Below are positions 8,751 to 20,612 of a DNA stretch of 64,000 nt, piece by piece; the stretch's first letter is position 1; each line of letters begins with the position of its first letter. A program made the position numbers and the translations under genes. The notes under the pieces were generated by a model, which saw nothing but the letters and a program-made list of their open reading frames with translations, did not search any database and was not told the DNA's origin. Location: positions 10,974,001 to 11,038,000 of the forward strand of contig JAKZAN010000005.1 in assembly GCA_023053545.1 (NCBI GenBank). The letters run 5' to 3'. This stretch comes from Lepidurus packardi. Lineage: Eukaryota > Arthropoda > Branchiopoda > Notostraca > Triopsidae.

Positions 8751-9884
8751 CTACTCCCGGTCTGCCATCGATACCCTGGGTCTCGCGTCGCGCACCCAAA
8801 GTGCTGGAATTCTATCGGCTAAGTGGAGACTCATTAATGACTCTTCGCTACCACTACCGATCACTGCGTTACAGGGTACCCCTTCGACCTGGGCCCTGAC
8901 GATGTAGCAAGCATCGGTGGGGAGACGCCGACTCGTCATCGTTCCACCTGACGCGCTCGATGACGCTTTGGGGCCACCACTCTGGCTATTGCAATTGGCC
9001 TACACGTGTCCGACCCGGCTGCATAACCGGCACTTCGTACGACAATCGGCCGTAACGTGCCCCTTCAAACCACAGGACCCGCACCGAACCTTGCACTCCC
9101 GTTTGACGTGCCCCGCTTGCTTACAGGCGTAGCAGATAATGCGCTTGGTACCGCTAGAATTTTTAGCCGGACCACTAGCCATCATCTGGTCACCTCTGCG
9201 CCCATCTTGTGTACCACCCTTCGGGTCATCCTGACTCGCCGTCTTCCGGTTGACCGAACCCTTCTTCTCGGACTGCTGCGCTAATTGTCGGGACATTCGC
9301 CATATGTTGACCTTCGCAACTAACCCGCTGACGGTGCTAATTTGGGCGTCGTAGAAGTGGGGTCGCCACTCCATGGGCAAACCCTTAATGAACTGCTCCA
9401 TCACGAACCTGTCTATGGTTGCGTCGTCCGTAATTGCGGGGTTCGCCGATTTGAACAGACGCCTTAGCTCCGCCGCGTAGACAAGTGGCATCTCGTCGCG
9501 CCCCAACGTGCGGTCGTAAAACTCTGCTAAATACAGACGCTGTGCTTCTGCAGGCGAGAAGATCTTTGAAGGAGCATCCACTAACGCGGTGAACGTCGCT
9601 GGCAACGGGTCCAGACTATCCACGGCTATCCCGGCCGGCCCCTCCAACAATGCAGGCAACACACGACGACACGCGGCGTCCGTCCAGCCATTGGCTACCG
9701 ACACCCGACGAAAATGGGAGAGGAATTGGCCATAGTCTCCGTTACCATCGTAAGTTGGCGGCTTGACGAGACTTTTTATACCAGTGTTGGACATTTTTGA
9801 TTCGACTTCGTCTTCGACCTCCTCCCGTTTCACAAGCTTCACGTCGTCCTCCACTAGCTCCACGTCGTCCCCCACAGGCTCCAC
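8751..9884 (-). pseudogene. Gag-protease remnant of gypsy element 2
   Basis: Gag and protease lie in one reading frame. The first ATG is at 9794; the open frame extends upstream to about 9884 through an acidic stretch. Two CCHC knuckles are complete (CYACKQAGHVKREC, CGSCGLKGHVTADC); a third (CRLCSRVGHV) is cut by TAG at 9000-9002, inside the zinc motif. Further on, the protease active-site region reads VIGSGSEES, with Gly where the catalytic Asp of DSG/DTG is expected. A second in-frame TAG lies at 8751-8753. These defects make the gene non-functional. Confidence 0.92.
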
Positions 9885-9983
9885 GTCGACCTCTTTACGT
9901 CACGCTGACGAAAACTAAACGTACCCGCTAGGCTTGCTGGCTACGTGGCAAGACTCCTGACTGTTGGGTATCCCACCGCTGAA

Positions 9984-10350
9984 TGTTAAGCGAGCAGGTA
10001 CGATTAGAAAACGCTTGATGTACAATGGCGATTTATTCATTTCCCGTTCTAACTACTAAGGGGTACCGGATGGTGATGATCAGGAGGGATGAACAACAGA
10101 AAAATGATTGAGGCTGAACCATGCTAAATCGCTGGTTCAACAACTGATAACCCTTCTCTAACTCACTCCCTGTTGACTCGATCCTTGTTGAAGCCGGACT
10201 GCTCACTCTCTGGCTTCCAAGCGAACAACCAACTCACATTCTCCCTTAGGGGGGGATAACAAAAGAGAAGAAAGGGTGAACCGAACATATCTGGTACACG
10301 TGTGCCTCGCTACAAGCTTCTCTAGCACACGTGTGCCAGAGCACATAACA
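9984..10350 (-). repeat. LTR of gypsy element 2 (5' LTR for the minus-strand element)
   Basis: 367 bp, TG...CA, matching 6273-6639 with about four or five substitutions, roughly 1 percent divergence. A 4-bp target duplication TACA follows. Confidence 0.95.
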
Positions 10351-11007
10351 TACATATCGCATACTTCGTAACGAACTTATTCTTCGTGATAATTGACTAC
10401 GTGACTACGGAAGAATAATAAGCCTGGAATCGGAAGTATCACCTGGCCAAACGTTGAAACTGGTTTTTACTAGTTTTAACCAGTATAAACCAGTTTAAAC
10501 CAGCATAGACTAGTTTAGACTGGTTTTAACAAGTCAAAATTAGTTTTGACCAGTATACCCTGGTTTTAACCAGTCTAAAGTGGTATAAACTAGTTCAAAA
10601 CCAGTATAAACTAGTTTAAACCAATGTAAAAAACACTATAAACTAGTAACCAGTGTAAAAAACACTATAAACCAGTGTAAAAACCACTATAAACTAGCTT
10701 AAACCGGTATAAACTAGTTTAAACCAGTATAAAACCACTATAAACTAGTTTAAACTAGTATAAACTTGTTTAAACTAGTATAAACAAGTTTAAATTAGTA
10801 TAAACTAGTTTAAATTAGTATAAACTAGTTTAAATTAGTATAAACTAGTTTAAACTGGTATATAACCAATATAAGCCAGTACTAGTTGAACTGGTTTATA
10901 CTTGTTACATATCGTATACTTCGTAACGAACTTATTATTCGTGATAATTGGCTACGTGACTACGGAAGAATAATAAGCCTGGAATCGGAAGTATCACCTG
11001 GCCAAAC
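10351..11007. repeat. Tail of satellite unit 1 and full satellite unit 2
   Basis: 10351-10453 holds the unit tail (starting TACATATCGCATACTTCG, ending GTATCACCTGGCCAAAC). A second, longer palindrome array follows (10451-10905; units of AAACTAGTTT and AAACCAGTAT with drift), then a second copy of the same tail (10906-11007) with only a few changes. With element 2 removed, 6011-6272 joins 10355-10453 to make unit 1, directly followed by unit 2. Confidence 0.9.
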
Positions 11008-11702
11008 ATCCTTGTTAAGAAATCTCGCCGATACCATTTTCGAAGGCTTTGTGTAGTTCCACTTAACCGCAGGTATCCACAGTATTTATCTGTAAAAACA
11101 ACGCAGTAAAATAAATACTACAAAATAAAGGTCTCTGATAACCCACACCATCACCTGACCACGTGCCAAAGGAATTCTATATTTTTTTAGATAAATCTAG
11201 CGTCGCTTAAATTGCAGTCTGGTGATTAGCAGCAGCATAATTTGCATATCACGGGGCAACAGAACTTTTGTCTAAGTAAACCCTCAGACAAAAAAGCCAT
11301 CCTTGTGCATATCCGTATCTAATCTTCCAATACATCTCGGGATAATGCTAATAACGCGGATGACAATCGACAGTTTGACAACCTTTCAATCGCTCCGTCA
11401 CTAAAAACAAACAAAACCAGATAAAAATGATAGATTTCCTCAACTTTCTATCATACCATAGGCTTCACTTCTCATCTCTTCTTATCTACCACCGTACAAA
11501 ATTACACTCATCAGCACCATATCATCACGTATCAGCAACCTTTCTATCAATCTCAAATGACCAACAAAGATCCTTTCTTTCTCAGTATATGATCAAACTG
11601 GTCCCCTGCGGACGCAGTTTCCCTTGGTGTTAATATTTTTCGAATCCGTTTTCTTGTCAATTTTTCAATTTCTCCTTCATTCGCGCCCACAGAAAGGGAA
11701 CG
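11008..11702. other. Intergenic region upstream of SLC17-like gene
   Basis: AT-rich. I see no convincing ORF, RNA gene or repeat. It should hold the promoter of the transporter that starts at 11703. Confidence 0.6.
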
Positions 11703-14622
11703 ATGGAGAAGGTAAACAGTTCTTTTAATAGCGACGATGAACAGGTGGCCACGCATATGCATATGGAGCCAGACAAGTCATCTATTCCGACAAGTTCGAC
11801 CCAAATTGGGATCGACGTGGAAGCGACGTTGAAATCTGCTCCAATCATGGAAAAGCCGTTGCTTTTGTCGTTCTCATCTAACCAGACGATCTACGGCACG
11901 GGTTCAACTGAAAATTTAGACAGTAAGTAACACATCTACTGTAAAAAAAATATATATAAAAAATAATCAAAACCGTTTCCGGATTACTTCAGGTAATGAA
12001 AAGGAACAGCACAAAGGAGGCTGGGGCAGTCGTCATGTGTTTGCATTTATGGGCTTCCTGGGGCTGTCGTGTGTATATGCCATGCGAGTAAACTTGTCAG
12101 TGGCTATTGTTGACATGGTCATTACTAAAACTGACGGGAACAACAGCGTTGCGAATAGTTCCAATGACCAGTTTTGCCCCTTTGATCCGGATTACGATGA
12201 AGATGCTACTAGTGTAAGTGATCTTCCAAACCTAAGATTAGAAATAAAAATTGGGAATAAATTAGACTCACGTTTTGGTATTTAGAGGAATAATTTGAGA
12301 ATTATGTTATTTATGTTTTTTCTTCAATATTTTGATTAGGATGGAGAGTTTGATTGGGATGGACAGACACAAGGAATTATTTTAGGATGCTTTTTCTGGG
12401 GCTATATTGTTACCCAAATCCCCGGAGGCGTTTTGGCGAGCAAATATGGAGGGAAGATGTTGTTTGGATGGGGTGTTTTTGTGACGGCTGTGTTTACCCT
12501 TTTATCGCCTATTGCCGCCAGGATTGATGTTCGACTATTTATCGCGTTCAGGGTCATAGAAGGGCTTGGCGAGGTAAGTTTAATTTTTTGCTCTGTTTAT
12601 ATTTAAACGCAACAAAGGTTAGTATGTTGAATATATTCAGAGTCTGTTTTGAGACCATTTAAAATTCATTTGTAGTAATTGTGGGGAATTTTGTGAAAAT
12701 GTTTAATTTAAGTAGCGTATAACTGGATTATACGTTTAAAAGGGCGTGACTTTACCGGCGATGCACGTCATGATGTCACGTTGGGTTCCCCGGTCAGAGC
12801 GCAGCAGTATCGGGGCATTTGTACTTGCAGGTACGTAAAGATTGGAATATGTTAAGTTACGTTTATTCGATTATTCGTTAACGATTGTGTAGTTTAAATG
12901 AATGAAACTCCATTAATCGATTGAGTTTAATTTAAAAGTCAGTACTAAATGTTTAGAAAGAAGTTGCCAACTGTCTAGTAATAATGGCTTTGTGAACAGT
13001 ACGTGGGTACGTACTTTTACTTACAAATACTCTTCAAATCGTTTTATTTAAGTTAGTTGAAAAGCAAGTGCACTGACGTGTTTAGCATTGTTTTCTAGCT
13101 TATTTAACAAGTACTGCAGGTACTTTTGTCTGATTCCTGCGAAATCTTGCTGATTTTGTGTTACATATCGAATAGTAGTGTGTGTAAGTACTTTAGTACG
13201 GTAAGCTTTAAGTTTTAAGCGGTAATCACGTTTCAGTAAGTTAATATTAAATCCGTGCTATATTCCTGTACATACAGGAATGCAGTTTGGTACGGTAATA
13301 GCGATGCCGTTGACTGGCGCACTCTCGGTAGTACCTTACGATCATGGGTGGCCGTTTGCCTTTTACGTACCCGGCGCCTTAGGGCTTATTTGGTGCATAG
13401 CTTGGTACTTTCTCGTGTTTGATAGTCCTTCACAACATCCACGGATTTCGACCAAAGAAAAAGAGTACATCCTAACCCACGTACCTCACACCGAGCCCAA
13501 ACAAGTACGTTGATTCCTTTCCGATTTTCCAAAAATAAATAAAAACTGAAGATTTCCAAACTCTAAAGTAAACCAAAAAAAAAAAAAAAAAAAACGCAGA
13601 TTGGGAAGACTCCATGGAAAACGATTCTCACTTCGATTCATTTGTGGGCGATTTTGTTTGCTCACATGGGACAATGCTGGGGCTTTTATACCTTGTTGAC
13701 CGAATTACCCACGTATATGAAAACAGTTTTACACTTCGACCTAGAAAGCGTAAGAAAATTCCCTATGCGTGTTACTTAAATTCTATTAAATAAATCCCTT
13801 CTAATATTAGAATAGTACCTTGTCGGCCCTGCCATATTTAGCCATGTGGATCTTCAGCAATATTGCAAGTTGGTTCGCCGATTATCTGCACCGTGAAAGA
13901 AGGGTCTCCACCACTATAGTTCGGAAATCCTTCAACTCTTTCGGTACTTTTTTTCCAATAGAAAAGTTACCTTAAAGTCCATCTTTTTTACAGGCTTTAT
14001 CATGCCCGCAGTACTGTTGATAGGAGCAGGATATAGTGGTTGTGACCGCTCACTAACCGTAGCATTATTGACTCTCGCCGTGGGGACTAATGGCGCCGTC
14101 TACTCAGGCTTTCAGGTACTTTCAAAGGATGATTCTAAAATGTTTTAGAATCAAATTATCGGCCTTTTGGCTAAGATCAAAGTGTAGTATCTGTTCTTAT
14201 CAGCTTTTAAAATCAATGCAAAGTTAATGTTCCAACTTTAGGTGAATCACCTGGATGTTGCGCCTAATTACGCAGGAATCATGATGGGTATTACCAACAT
14301 GGCGGGCAATATCTGTGGATTCCTTGCACCTTACATCGTTTCTACAGTAACTGTTGACGTAAGTCAAACCCCATAACTTTAAACTTAAAAAACCGCAAAT
14401 CTTATATCCATTTCATTTAAACGCATAATTCAGGGAACTCTGTCGCAATGGCGGCTGGTTTTCTACATTTCAGCGGTTATTTACTTGGTAACCAACTTAA
14501 TTTTCGTGATATTCGGCACCGGTGAAGAGCAACCTTGGAACAGGAAGGACGTGGATACAAATGGCTGCAAGAGCGTAGTTACAGACGCCGACAAACCGGA
14601 AGTAGGTGTCGCTTTCGAATAA
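11703..14622 (+). CDS. SLC17 family transporter (sialin-like), 10 exons
   Basis: Predicted 566-residue multi-pass anion transporter of the major facilitator superfamily (sialin / phosphate / vesicular glutamate group). Exons: 11703-11922, 11993-12213, 12340-12573, 12743-12830, 13278-13504, 13600-13749, 13811-13943, 13994-14115, 14242-14358, 14434-14622; all phases agree. Family signs: [14 protein letters not shown] in TM1, [17 protein letters not shown], the [16 protein letters not shown] loop, and late helices [17 protein letters not shown]. The cytosolic N-terminus holds EKPLLL, an acidic dileucine signal of the type that sends sialin to lysosomes. Substrate is not decided by sequence alone: sialic acid, glutamate and phosphate carriers share these motifs. 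A polyadenylation-type AATAAA lies near 14790. It is tail to tail with PRPF4. Confidence 0.92.
14159..14206 (+). pseudogene. U2 snRNA 5' fragment in an SLC17 intron
   Basis: About 48 nt matching U2 snRNA from TCGGCC to ATCAGCTT. It includes the stem-loop I region and the GTAGTA branch-point recognition sequence. The first 7 or so U2 bases and everything after CAGCTT (Sm site, stem-loops III-IV) are absent, so it cannot be a working U2 gene. It lies in sense orientation in the intron 14116-14241, ending 35 bp before the acceptor. The likely origin is a truncated retrocopy. Confidence 0.85.
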
Positions 14623-14896
14623 AAACTACTTGGGCTACCTTGTCAATGCTATTTTCTCCTTTCTCCCTGTTTTTCAGGGAGGTTTGAAAAAGGTTGTATA
14701 AATAATCTGTTCATAGTTACTACCTTTAAAAGTCTATACACGCGTTTTAATTCAAAGTATTTCATTATGATGCGGAGTGTAAAGTATAAATAAAACAATA
14801 AACACATCATTCATCATGGATGCAAACTTTCATTGTTAGGGAACACATGAGTTTGTATTGACATAGAAACTAAGAAAAAAAAAAAGAAAAAGTTTC

Positions 14897-17134
14897 TCAA
14901 ATATCAGACTCCCATAGTTTGAATGTACGGTCGTAAGAACTGGTCGCAATCGTTTTACCATCTGGAGAAATATCCATGCCCATAATCTTTCCATCGTGCC
15001 CTGATAAGGTCTTCAAAGGCTGATACGTTTTGTCTGACCAAACCTATTCACGAGAGCAATTTTAAAAAAATTAAAGAAATTTTTACAAAAATGAAATTAA
15101 TTTAACAATTCCAAAATTCCTTAACGAAAATAAGGAATATTCTTAACTACTTCTTTGCGAGAAATACAAGAAGATTAGATTTTCTACACATTTCTGTAAC
15201 GTACATAACTGTCATAAATTTTTTAATTGTAAAACTGAATTTTATGGAAATTAAGATGTTTAACTAACAGCTCGAAGCTAATATACCTTGACTGTGCAAT
15301 CATAGGACGAAGTAACCAGAAACTGTCCATCACGGTCAAACTTGACCGACGAAACCAAGTTCGTATGCGCAGGAATAGTATACAAACACGCTCGTTTGCG
15401 CAGATCCCATATTTTGCACGTATTATCCTCACTTCCCGTGGCAATCAAGTAACCATTGACATGGCAGTCAATTCCAATGATTCCCTTCAAATGTCCTTCC
15501 ATAAACATAATACAGCGACCTGTCCGTAAATCCCAAACCCTTCCAAAAGCGTCTAACCCTCTAAAAAAAGGTTCAAAATTTCATACTAATTCATTTTCTC
15601 AGAAAATTTAACCAAGTTTTTACCCTGTCGCTGCCAAAGAGCCATCTTTATGGAAGTCTAGACAATATACAGGCTTCGCATGCCCTTCTTGATGCAATAC
15701 TTCCGTTTGCTGCTCCAAATCCCACAATCGCCATGAGTTGTCATGAACACAAGTGGCCAAAAACCGTCCAGAAGGATGAAAAGCGACTCGGGAGACGCGG
15801 TAAGGGGCGTGGCCCTCCACATCAGCCATAGGCTCTTCACTCTTCATGTTCCAGAGCTTTACGGACCCATCCGCGCCGCAACTGGCCAAAGACACCTCGT
15901 TTTCGTCCAATGAAAGCGTCGCTTGGGGATGAAACGCTAAACCAGTCGCATTACAGTTGTGTCCGCGCAAAGTTCGTATTCCATTGCAGTCAGGCACGGA
16001 CCAGAGCTTAATTAAGCCACTCCTAGATCAAAAGAACCCAGAATGTACGTAATCAATCGTTCAAAGTGGCTTAAAAACCGATTTAAGTTGAATCTAACGC
16101 CTTAAAGACGTTGAAAAACAGCATTTTTCGTGATAGTGAAGGACAAAGGAAGTACCAGGAGGCTGTGGCCAGCATATTTCCACTTGGGCTAAAATGGCAA
16201 TAGGGCAGAGGTCTGGAATCGCCCACTTGGGAAGCTGAAATAGCCAATCCTCGGATTCTACGCAGTAACTCTTGGGTTCTAGCCGTTCTGGTGGACTCTA
16301 GAACCTGTTTTTCGTCTCTGGCGGCTTGTAGACGAGCTTTGGCGCGGGGTAAAGAGTACTCGGCGATCCATAAGCGAGCAATACGCAACGCTTCGGGGCC
16401 TTCGTGGTACCACGTGGTTTCGGGTTCATGTGCCATGTCTTTACGACGTAGTTCCTCCACTTCACGTTGTTTCTTTTGTAGAATATCATCGCCGTACCTT
16501 TGAAATAAAAATAAGAATAAAATAATTAAGAAAACTGAAAGATTTTGAAGGATTTTAAGGATGATGTACTGGGAAATGAGTTCTTTTAAGCGATTACGGC
16601 GGTCTGCAGGGCCTTCACCGAAGTAACAGACGGGAACACCCAAGATTCGTAAGGATTTCTTGACTTCTCCATCATCTGTCGTGATTCCCATTAACCGGAC
16701 TTTGGTTTGTCGCTCAATCTCCGCGATTTGCATGTCGCGGTCATCTTTGCCGGTCTGGTCAATCTCCATATACTCTGCAATAAGAATTAGTAGAATGAAG
16801 TAGACATCTAATTATAGTTGGTACTCTTAATGTTCACACTTTTTATTTTGTTTTGGATTTTTAGTGTGCGGTGAAAGTGTTTGAAATTAAAAAGGTTCTG
16901 GGGGATATGTGGGATAATTAAGTGAATCAAATTAAGGTTACCTTTTGATGTGAAGACATTGCCACGATCATCGTCTCTTGGAGCAGTTTTTTTAGTGTTT
17001 GAATCTGTCGGAAGACTTTCGGCATTTTTCCTGGCTACTTGTTTAACAAGTCTTTGACGTTCAACTTCCTCTAATGATCCATAGTGAATGTTCCTGTGCT
17101 TCTTTACATACACAGTTTCATCGTCGTCGCTCAT
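14897..17134 (-). CDS. PRPF4: U4/U6 small nuclear ribonucleoprotein PRPF4
   Basis: Component of the U4/U6.U5 tri-snRNP, needed for pre-mRNA splicing in the nucleus. Six exons: 17134-16942, 16774-16570, 16497-16156, 16022-15624, 15560-15287, 15043-14897, giving 519 residues, close to the usual length (about 520). The N-terminal part has [13 protein letters not shown] and the PRP4-type segment [18 protein letters not shown]; then [20 protein letters not shown] and seven WD40 repeats (for example [60 protein letters not shown]). The chosen ATG (17134) begins [12 protein letters not shown]; no other ATG precedes it in frame. A 72-bp intron (16498-16569) is open in frame. Confidence 0.96.
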
Positions 17135-17942
17135 TTTTAAGAACAATTCCCTTTATTTGCACGAAAATCTCGCAGAGAAAAGAAAACAACAATTGCAGCA
17201 CTCAAAAACAGTGCGTATTACCAACGGCGTGGGTAAAAGGCGAAAAGCGAACGGTTAAAAAAACAAACCGTGGGCTGTGAAGCAAGTATATAACTTAGCA
17301 AGCTCATTACCGAGCAGTTTGCTTAGAGGCGGAGTTTAACTCAAGCGTACTTCGATCAAGTTCGTTCCGCATTATTCAAGTCATCTTATCTCTACATTGA
17401 TGAAAGCCAATCTACTAGAAGGATAATTATGAAATTACAACTCATCATAAGAAAATAGTCTTTCTCTATTCTTATGTTTATTTCAATCCGATAAACATAA
17501 CGTAAATGGAATGCTCTTCTTTACCTGTAATTTCTCCGAAATGTAGACCTAAAGTAGCTAAATAGGTTTTCTATCGAAAATAACTGCAGAAAAGTTGAAG
17601 CCTATAATATAATAGTTCTCCTACTTTGTCTCACTCTAAAAATAACGCAAAAGTTTTCCAACCGTTTTCAAAGGTCAGGGTTCGAAGGGTTCGAACTACC
17701 GTTACCACCAAATCTACCTGACGGGGGCGCAGTTTCGCTTCTAGAAAGAAATTGAGTATTCCTGGAAAACCAATTTTGATTTCACCTTGGCTATAACTGC
17801 TGACCTTAGCTTGAACTCAGTGGACTGGTTGGACAAAACAAGGGTTACAAGAACCTCGCTAAAACAGACTAGTTTGAACCTTAGCCTAAGAAGGTTCAAC
17901 TTTAATAAGTTTTGTCCCTAACAAATCAGTGTAAAGAGTACC
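17135..17942. promoter_or_regulatory. Divergent intergenic region between PRPF4 and lectin 1
   Basis: 808 bp between two divergently transcribed starts, so it should hold both promoters. No clear TATA box in front of the lectin and no recognisable gene. Confidence 0.5.
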
Positions 17943-18704
17943 ATGAATTTTAAAAATTTCATTACATTTCTGGCATTTATTGTGACGGTATTTTCAGCCT
18001 TTTCTTTTACTGAAGCTCAAGATGTTCTGCAAGTGGGTGAAAATGTAGTTACGGAAAACCGCGGTACTAAAGAAAATGACGTAATTTCAGCTCAACAATC
18101 ACAGAGTTGCAACGGCTTCATGTAAGGAATTATTTACCTATTTTTAATTGTTATATACGAAACCTTCTACTTATGCATTTGATCAGACCAAGCAGTGCAC
18201 CTCCAGCTCCACAGGGTTGTGAAATGATGAAAACGAATATCAAGAACGCCTGCCACGCATACTATCACTGCAAGATTAAAGTAACATTACAGCTTTAAGT
18301 ACAAATCAATAGTTAATAAGATTCTTTATGTTTAGTTGAATTGGCATATGGCTGACAAGTTTTGTAAGAAGAACGGCTTGTACTTGGCCGTTGTTGACAA
18401 TCCGGCAGTGTTCAACAATTTGACAGCCATTTTGAAGCCATCTATTACAACCACTGCAGCAGTTGGGTTTTGGATCGCAGGAACTGATATTGGAAACGAA
18501 GGAAACTGGTACTGGTCAACCAACGGAAAGCTCCTAATTTGGGCTAAATGGCATCCTACTGAACCTAATGGAGGTGGTACCGAGAACTGTTTAGACATAT
18601 ATAGACATTACACAGATGATCCTCTGTATAATCCTCAACTCGCATTGGCTTTTAACGACCGCCCCTGCTCTACTACAGAGACATTCATTTGTCAATGCAA
18701 ATAA
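17943..18704 (+). CDS. Secreted C-type lectin 1
   Basis: 213-residue secreted protein; exons 17943-18121, 18187-18280, 18336-18704. It starts with a signal peptide (MNFKNFITFLAFIVTVFSAF), then a short linker and one C-type lectin domain: LNWHMADKFCKKNGLYLAVV, GFWIAGTDIGNEGNWYW, EPNGGGTENC and FNDRPC. EPN plus ND are the calcium-2 sugar-contact residues of mannose-type lectins. This is known for the family; binding here is inferred. Unlike its three neighbours it has no intron before GFWIAG. A role in immune recognition or mucosal defence is plausible. Confidence 0.9.
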
Positions 18705-19729
18705 TATTAATCTAATTATCTGCGGATAAACTTTGTTAACGCAATTTACTATCTGGTATGGTATTCACTATCGAACGTTATTATTCCAATGTGCAAGATA
18801 ACTTGTATTGTTTCATTTAAAAATACAAGGCTTATATGCTTATTTATGGTCTTGTTTGCTTTTGAATCGTGAATACATTTTCTGGAAGCAATTACGTTTT
18901 TTTGTGGGGTCTTACATACTTGGATTAACTGACAGAAATTTAACTACTTTATATACCCACGAAAAGGTAACATTTTTAAAGAATAGAGGGTAGCACAGGG
19001 TTCTTTTATGATAATTAACCCATGCTTAAACATTTGCACTTTAGGGAGGTTCTTTAACTAATGTTAACAAGAAAACATAAACAAATAGTAATCAGTTGAA
19101 AAAATAGATAAATCTACGTTAAGCAGTTTTAACTAATTCCAAACTAAAAACACTAATCCGTCAATAATAAGGCATTAATTATTTTCTTTCAATTTTTATA
19201 TAATTAACTAAAAAATCAATGTTAGTCTCAAACCTACGACACCTAGATTGTAGCAAGTAAAGTTTCCAAAGGAAAAACGCATCTTTTGAACTTCAACTGA
19301 ATGATTTTTTACGTTTTTACTATTGAAACGTTGATTTCAGCTATTTTTACCATTGGAAAGTTAACAATAGAACAATAGAAAGCTAACAATAGAACCTACT
19401 TAGGATTTGCTAGACATCCAGCAGGGGTCGAGAGGGCAGTCAGGGCACTGGGGTCAAAAGGGGTTAAGTTTTATTTTTACCTCAACGAGTCGGCAATAAG
19501 CTTCTAGCGCTTAAGCCATTAGACCTTTTAAAAATAGCCGAAAAATCCTTTGAAAATCTCCTATATGAGGGCTGCCTTAAAATAACCACCAAAGGTAGGT
19601 CGCATTCGCATGCTGACTTGATAAAGTAGAGTGTCGAACGAGTTCGTTTAACCAGAATAGGTTCAGCCATAGTCGGGTGAACTTCTAAATTTGCGGGAAC
19701 CTTCTTTGATATTACGAAAACTATTGAAC
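18705..19729. other. Intergenic region between lectins 1 and 2
   Basis: AT-rich. No gene, repeat or clear TATA box seen. A small direct repeat (aacaatagaa) occurs near 19362-19394. Confidence 0.55.
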
Positions 19730-20612
19730 ATGGGATTCAAAAGGTTTGCTGCAGTCTTGTCAATTTACGTAAGTGTCTTCTCAGTATTGACTCTCTGTGA
19801 TGGTAAGAGGATCCCGCGTCAGGTGGACAACCCTGATGCAAAAATAATAAACTCCGAAGTGGTTCCAAACCTTAAGAGCACTTCTGACGAGACCAAAGGG
19901 ATCCAGGAAAAGCAGACGCCTTCAAGCAGTGAAACCCGCAATGCGTAATTGTTTGTATTACTATCACAACGAAATTTGAAATTATTCGAAATGTTATCCC
20001 ATTATTCAGGGCTTTCATCCAGGCTTCTGCAAAGTGTGAACTGCTACCAGCGCCGGACCTTCCCAGCTCGTACTTTTTTTGCCCTCTAAGCGTAAAAAGC
20101 ACTATTTTTTAAGTCAACATGCTCTTCTAGTTAGAACATGTCTTTTCTTTAGTTAAACTGGTTTATGGCCAGCAAATATTGCCAACAAATGGGAATGACC
20201 TTGCCTGTTGTCAACACTAAACCTGTGTACGACAATTTGGCTCGCAACTTGAGAGATATTGTCGGACAGTATTACGGTAAGAAAAGCGTACTAAAAATGC
20301 AATAATAATGGACACGTATATTTTCGTTTCATTATTACTGGGCTTTCCGTAGGAAATTTGCCTGGCTTCTGGATAGGAGGAAATGACCTAGGAAGTGAGG
20401 GTGATTTTTATTGGTATCCAAACGGAGAGCCTTTGACCTTCACTCAGTTATGGGCACCGGGTGAGCCCAATAATTACGGCGGAAATGAGAACTGTATGAA
20501 TTTGGTGAACTATCCCTTAACTGATCCCAAGTATATTTCGGAATTTCCATTCTTTTCTACCGACGTATACTGCTACAATAATAACATGCGGGTTCTTTGT
20601 CAATTGGATTGA
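19730..20612 (+). CDS. Secreted C-type lectin 2
   Basis: 226 residues; exons 19730-19944, 20010-20091, 20153-20276, 20353-20612. The start at 19730 gives a signal peptide (MGFKRFAAVLSIYVSVFSVL). The lectin domain has LNWFMASKYCQQMGMTLPVV, GFWIGGNDLGSEGDFYW, GEPNNYGGNENC and a final CQLD. The EPN motif is kept but the ND pair of the second calcium site reads STD (FSTDVYC), so sugar binding may be altered. Exon phases (2, 0, 1) match lectins 3 and 4. The linker before the domain is Ser/Thr-rich rather than the helical stretch seen in lectins 3 and 4. Confidence 0.88.

Larger units (their letters stand above)
6273..10350 (-). mobile_element. Ty3/gypsy LTR retrotransposon 2, inactive
   Basis: Two 367-bp LTRs (6273-6639 and 9984-10350) differ at only a few positions. 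A 4-bp target duplication TACA flanks the element (6269-6272 and 10351-10354). The minus-strand order is gag - protease - RNase H - integrase. The reverse transcriptase is missing: the protease motif VILGMD runs in frame into the segment just before RNase H. Three in-frame TAG codons and one frameshift add to the damage. The element interrupts a palindromic satellite unit. Confidence 0.96.

Noticed and set aside
16498..16569. Continuous ORF across 16083-16769 as a single PRPF4 exon
   Set aside because: The central stretch translates to a hydrophobic Leu/Phe-rich segment foreign to PRPF4; a GT-AG intron removes it and restores the family pattern.
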